A stretch of DNA of 64,000 nt from Oceanobacillus profundus. GTDB lineage: Bacteria > Bacillota > Bacilli > Bacillales > Amphibacillaceae. Each line of letters begins with the position of its first letter. The first letter of the stretch is position 1. A program made the position numbers and the translations under genes. The DNA is taken from NCBI RefSeq assembly GCF_003515705.1, contig NZ_QWEH01000004.1, forward strand, positions 248,001 to 312,000, read 5' to 3'. Below, one piece after another: positions 60,700 to 64,000 of this stretch. A model generated the notes under the pieces. That model was not told where the DNA came from. It searched no databases and was given only the letters and a program-made list of their open reading frames with translations.

Positions 60700-61030
60700 G
60701 TTTTTCAAAAAAAACGGTGAAAATGACAAAAATCGAAATCAGTAGACCTTCGACTGAGTATCGACACGCCCTTTGTCGAATGTCGAAGTCACACATCCTG
60801 TGCAAGTCCGTTCCGCACGTATTAACTGCATACGTTCTGCTCCTTGGAAAAGAAAATCACTTTTTCCTGCGTGCAAGATCGTCTGCTCAAAGCTACACTG
60901 CCTCGAACTGCGACGCACAGGACGTGCTAGTGTCGGCATCGCAACAAGGCTTTTCTAGGGGCGAGTAATCGCAGCCCCATGACATTGCGACTTTAGACGA
61001 CCTCGGTCTTTTTCATCCTACTTTTTGAAC
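60700..61030 (-). repeat. Intergenic repeat element, copy B
   Basis: Element of 331 bases, inverted relative to 5687-5907. Its minus strand starts GTTCAAAAAGTAGGATG and includes GCAGTTCGAGGCAGTGTAGC, CACGCAGGAAAAAG, the 17-base block shared with copy A (60844-60860 on the plus strand), GTGACTTCGAC and GTCATTTTCACCG; the last end is degenerate (TTTTTTTTGAAAAACC). It has about 110 extra bases relative to copy A just inside the left end. It lies directly between hemW and the hrcA promoter. No coding capacity is supported. Confidence 0.75.
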
Positions 61031-61049
61031 ACGCATTAAGACGTTCTAA

Positions 61050-61078
61050 TTGACAAAAAAATAGTCATTTGATAATTT
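61050..61078 (+). promoter_or_regulatory. hrcA operon promoter
   Basis: TTGACA at 61050-61055. The -10 is GATAAT (61071-61076, 15-base spacer) or TAATTT (61073-61078, 17-base spacer). The CIRCE operator lies where transcription should start. Confidence 0.65.
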
Positions 61079-61088
61079 TATAGTAGTA

Positions 61089-61115
61089 TTAGCACTCGGG
61101 TACATAGAGTGCTAA
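61089..61115 (+). promoter_or_regulatory. CIRCE operator
   Basis: Perfect match to the HrcA-binding inverted repeat: TTAGCACTC, nine bases, GAGTGCTAA. It controls hrcA-grpE-dnaK (and probably dnaJ beyond the window) as class I heat-shock genes. Confidence 0.98.
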
Positions 61116-61129
61116 CAGGAGTGATCATC

Positions 61130-62170
61130 ATGCTAACAGAGAGGCAACTTACAATTTTACAAGTCATAATTGATGATTTCATTGATTCAGCGCATCCAAT
61201 CGGGTCACGAGCACTTTCTAAAAAAGAAAACCTTCCATATAGTGCAGCAACGATTAGAAATGAGATGGCTGATTTAGAAGAACTGGGTTTCTTGGAAAAA
61301 ACTCATACATCTTCCGGGAGAGTTCCATCAGAGAAAGGCTACCGTTATTATGTAGACCATTTGATTGGTCCGATTATAAGTCCGAGCCCAAATGAAGTAA
61401 CGATTATTAAAAATATTATCGACGATGGCTTTTTTGAATTTGAACAAATCGTGCAAATGTCTGCAGAGGTTCTATCGAAGCTTACGAGCTATACATCGAT
61501 TATTCTCGGTCCAGAAATGTTTGAAACGAAACTGAAACAAATCCAAATTCTTCCGCTTTCAGCGCATACCGCTGTAGCTATTCTGGTTACAAATACAGGA
61601 CATGTGGAGCACCGTTCATTTTCAATACCTGAAAAGGTCCGTGCTTCGGATCTAGAGAAAATGGTAAATATAATGAATGATAGCCTTAAGGGAGTGCCGA
61701 TTGTTCAATTGCAAGAGAAATTAGCAACAGAGGTTGCTCAACTGATGAAGATGTATATTGATGATTTTGATACATCGTTTGACTATTTGAAATCTGTTTT
61801 CTTGAGTGAACATCCTGTCAAACTATATATTGGAGGTAAATCCAATATATTGATGCAACCTGAATTCAACGATGTTGATAAAATTCGCTCATTCTTTAAC
61901 ATGATGGAAAAAGAAGACGAGATAGCTAATTTACTCAAAAACACGAAAAGTGGTATTGAAGTAACGATTGGTAATGAGAACGAAGTAGAAGCAATTAAGG
62001 ACTTAAGTTTGATAACTGCTTCTTATCACATGGAAGGGGACCATATGGGAACTATTGCATTACTTGGTCCTACGAGAATGGAGTATAGAAAAGTCATCAC
62101 TCTACTAAGAGGCTTATCAAATGAAATGACAGACGCATTGTACATGTGGTACAAAAATGATGATGCATAA
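61130..62170 (+). CDS. hrcA: Heat-shock repressor HrcA
   Basis: Repressor of class I heat-shock genes, 346 residues, which needs GroEL to fold. The N-terminal winged-helix region contains IDSAHPIGSRALSKKENLPY and SAATIRNEMADLEELGFLEK; the GAF-like middle and dimerisation parts follow, with a typical IGNENEVEAIKDLSLITASY. ATG at 61130 has AGGAGTG upstream; an earlier ATG at 61109 lies inside the operator. It binds the CIRCE element in its own promoter. Confidence 0.96.
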   Translation: MLTERQLTILQVIIDDFIDSAHPIGSRALSKKENLPYSAATIRNEMADLEELGFLEKTHTSSGRVPSEKGYRYYVDHLIGPIISPSPNEVTIIKNIIDDGFFEFEQIVQMSAEVLSKLTSYTSIILGPEMFETKLKQIQILPLSAHTAVAILVTNTGHVEHRSFSIPEKVRASDLEKMVNIMNDSLKGVPIVQLQEKLATEVAQLMKMYIDDFDTSFDYLKSVFLSEHPVKLYIGGKSNILMQPEFNDVDKIRSFFNMMEKEDEIANLLKNTKSGIEVTIGNENEVEAIKDLSLITASYHMEGDHMGTIALLGPTRMEYRKVITLLRGLSNEMTDALYMWYKNDDA

Positions 62171-62373
62171 ATGAATCAATTAATCTTAGGTCTTAGCATC
62201 TATGCTAGTTCAGTAACCAATATAGTTTCATTAAAATGCTATTCATGATATAGTCTTACTTGGCAAATAGGAAAGTAATACTTTTCTATTGACAATGCAC
62301 AGGTGAAGTCATTTGCTGAAAGCCTTGGCGAATGTAATTTTTCTAAGAATTTTTTAATATGGAGGTGGCATTG

Positions 62374-62952
62374 GTGGAAGATCAAAATAAAGATACAATA
62401 ACAGATGAGAGATCCATCACCAATGATGAAGTTGAAGTGATTGATTCTGCCAATCAAGAGACAACGGAATCAACCGAAACTGATTCAGCTAGCACGGAAG
62501 AGCTAAAAACAGAGAATGAGGCACTGAAAGCGGAAAAGGATGAAGTATTCAACCGATTGCTTCGCTTACAGGCTGAATATGATAATTTCAAAAAACGCTC
62601 GCAAAAAGAGAAAGAAGCAGAACGTAAATATAAATCACAAGATTTAATCAATGAACTGCTTCCTGCTCTAGATAATTTTGAAAGAGCTCTACAAGTAGAA
62701 GTTACGGAAGCAAACGCAAGTCTTTTTGATGGAATTACGATGGTATATCGTCAATTTCAAGATGCATTAAAGTCACAAGGTGTTGAAGTGATTGAAACAG
62801 AAGGAAAAGCTTTTGATCCTACTTTACATCACGCAGTAATGCAAATCGAAGATGAAGAAATCGAATCGAATACTGTTGTAGAAGAATTACAAAAAGGATA
62901 TCTGCTCAAAGATCGCGTAATCCGTCCAGCAATGGTTAAAGTGAATAAATAA
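62374..62952 (+). CDS. grpE: Nucleotide exchange factor GrpE
   Basis: Exchange factor for DnaK, 192 residues: an acidic disordered N-terminus, a long coiled coil (about 45-95, ELKTENEALKAEKDEVFNRL), then the beta domain with conserved GKAFDPTLHHAVMQIEDEE and LQKGYLLKDRVIRPAMVKV. Start is GTG at 62374, eight bases after GGAGG; TTG 62371 is an alternative. It lies 203 bases after hrcA and 33 bases before dnaK. Confidence 0.95.
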   Translation: MEDQNKDTITDERSITNDEVEVIDSANQETTESTETDSASTEELKTENEALKAEKDEVFNRLLRLQAEYDNFKKRSQKEKEAERKYKSQDLINELLPALDNFERALQVEVTEANASLFDGITMVYRQFQDALKSQGVEVIETEGKAFDPTLHHAVMQIEDEEIESNTVVEELQKGYLLKDRVIRPAMVKVNK

Positions 62953-62964
62953 TCGGATAGGTAG

Positions 62965-64000
<1,036 letters not shown>

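Noticed and set aside
60717-60968. Open frames in both strands within 60700-61000
   Set aside because: They overlap each other inside repeat copy B and lack ribosome sites; the repeat explains them.

Overview
This is a low-GC Bacillota chromosome segment. Gene content and order place it in the Bacillaceae, most like Oceanobacillus/Virgibacillus-type, probably salt- or alkali-adapted relatives of Bacillus subtilis. That placement is inferred from synteny, a full seven-gene Mrp antiporter operon, sporulation genes (sigK, gpr, spoIIP, sda) and strong AGGAGG ribosome sites; no database comparison was possible.

Layout. 1-6515 is a conserved housekeeping block: alaS (5' end outside the window), ireB, ruvX, yrzB, mltG, yrrM, udk, greA. 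6516-28316 is an accessory region sitting where B. subtilis has pbpI between greA and yrrS. It holds (a) a LysR regulator with two PLP aminotransferase-like genes that share an almost identical 45-bp upstream element, (b) a TcaA/YvbJ-like zinc-ribbon membrane protein, and (c) a 15-kb Tad/Flp pilus locus. That locus has tadZ, cpaF, tadB, tadC, a Flp1-like pilin, two TadE-like pseudopilins, a large TadG-like protein, a lipoprotein and two tandem prepilin peptidases. It continues with an FHA protein, a PP2C phosphatase, a Ser/Thr kinase and an EssB/YukC-like pseudokinase. 28317-30480 returns to core genes (yrrS, mtnN, sigK).

30481-36618 holds a SAM-I riboswitch operon (double-domain AhpD-like protein plus flavin monooxygenase), a sodium:solute symporter with a 33-residue companion protein, and an orphan MurE-like ligase. 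36810-42564 is mrpABCDEFG on the minus strand. 42855-43179 carries sda with a cluster of DnaA boxes. 43441-64000 is the classical run yqeG-yqeH-aroE-yqeI-nadD-yqeK-rsfS-yqeM-comEA-comEB-comEC-(yqzM)-holA-(rpsT)-gpr-spoIIP-yqxA-lepA-hemW-hrcA-grpE-dnaK, with a perfect CIRCE operator before hrcA; dnaK runs off the window end.

The most interesting system is the Tad locus joined to a complete phospho-signalling set: writer kinase, eraser phosphatase, FHA reader and a pseudokinase of the type VII secretion EssB family. I infer that pilus assembly in this organism is controlled by Ser/Thr phosphorylation and that an EssB-like scaffold has been recruited. Two diverged copies of an unnamed intergenic repeat (5687-5907 and 60700-61030, opposite orientation) are a second item not explained by ordinary genes. 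No tRNA, rRNA, CRISPR array or insertion sequence was seen.
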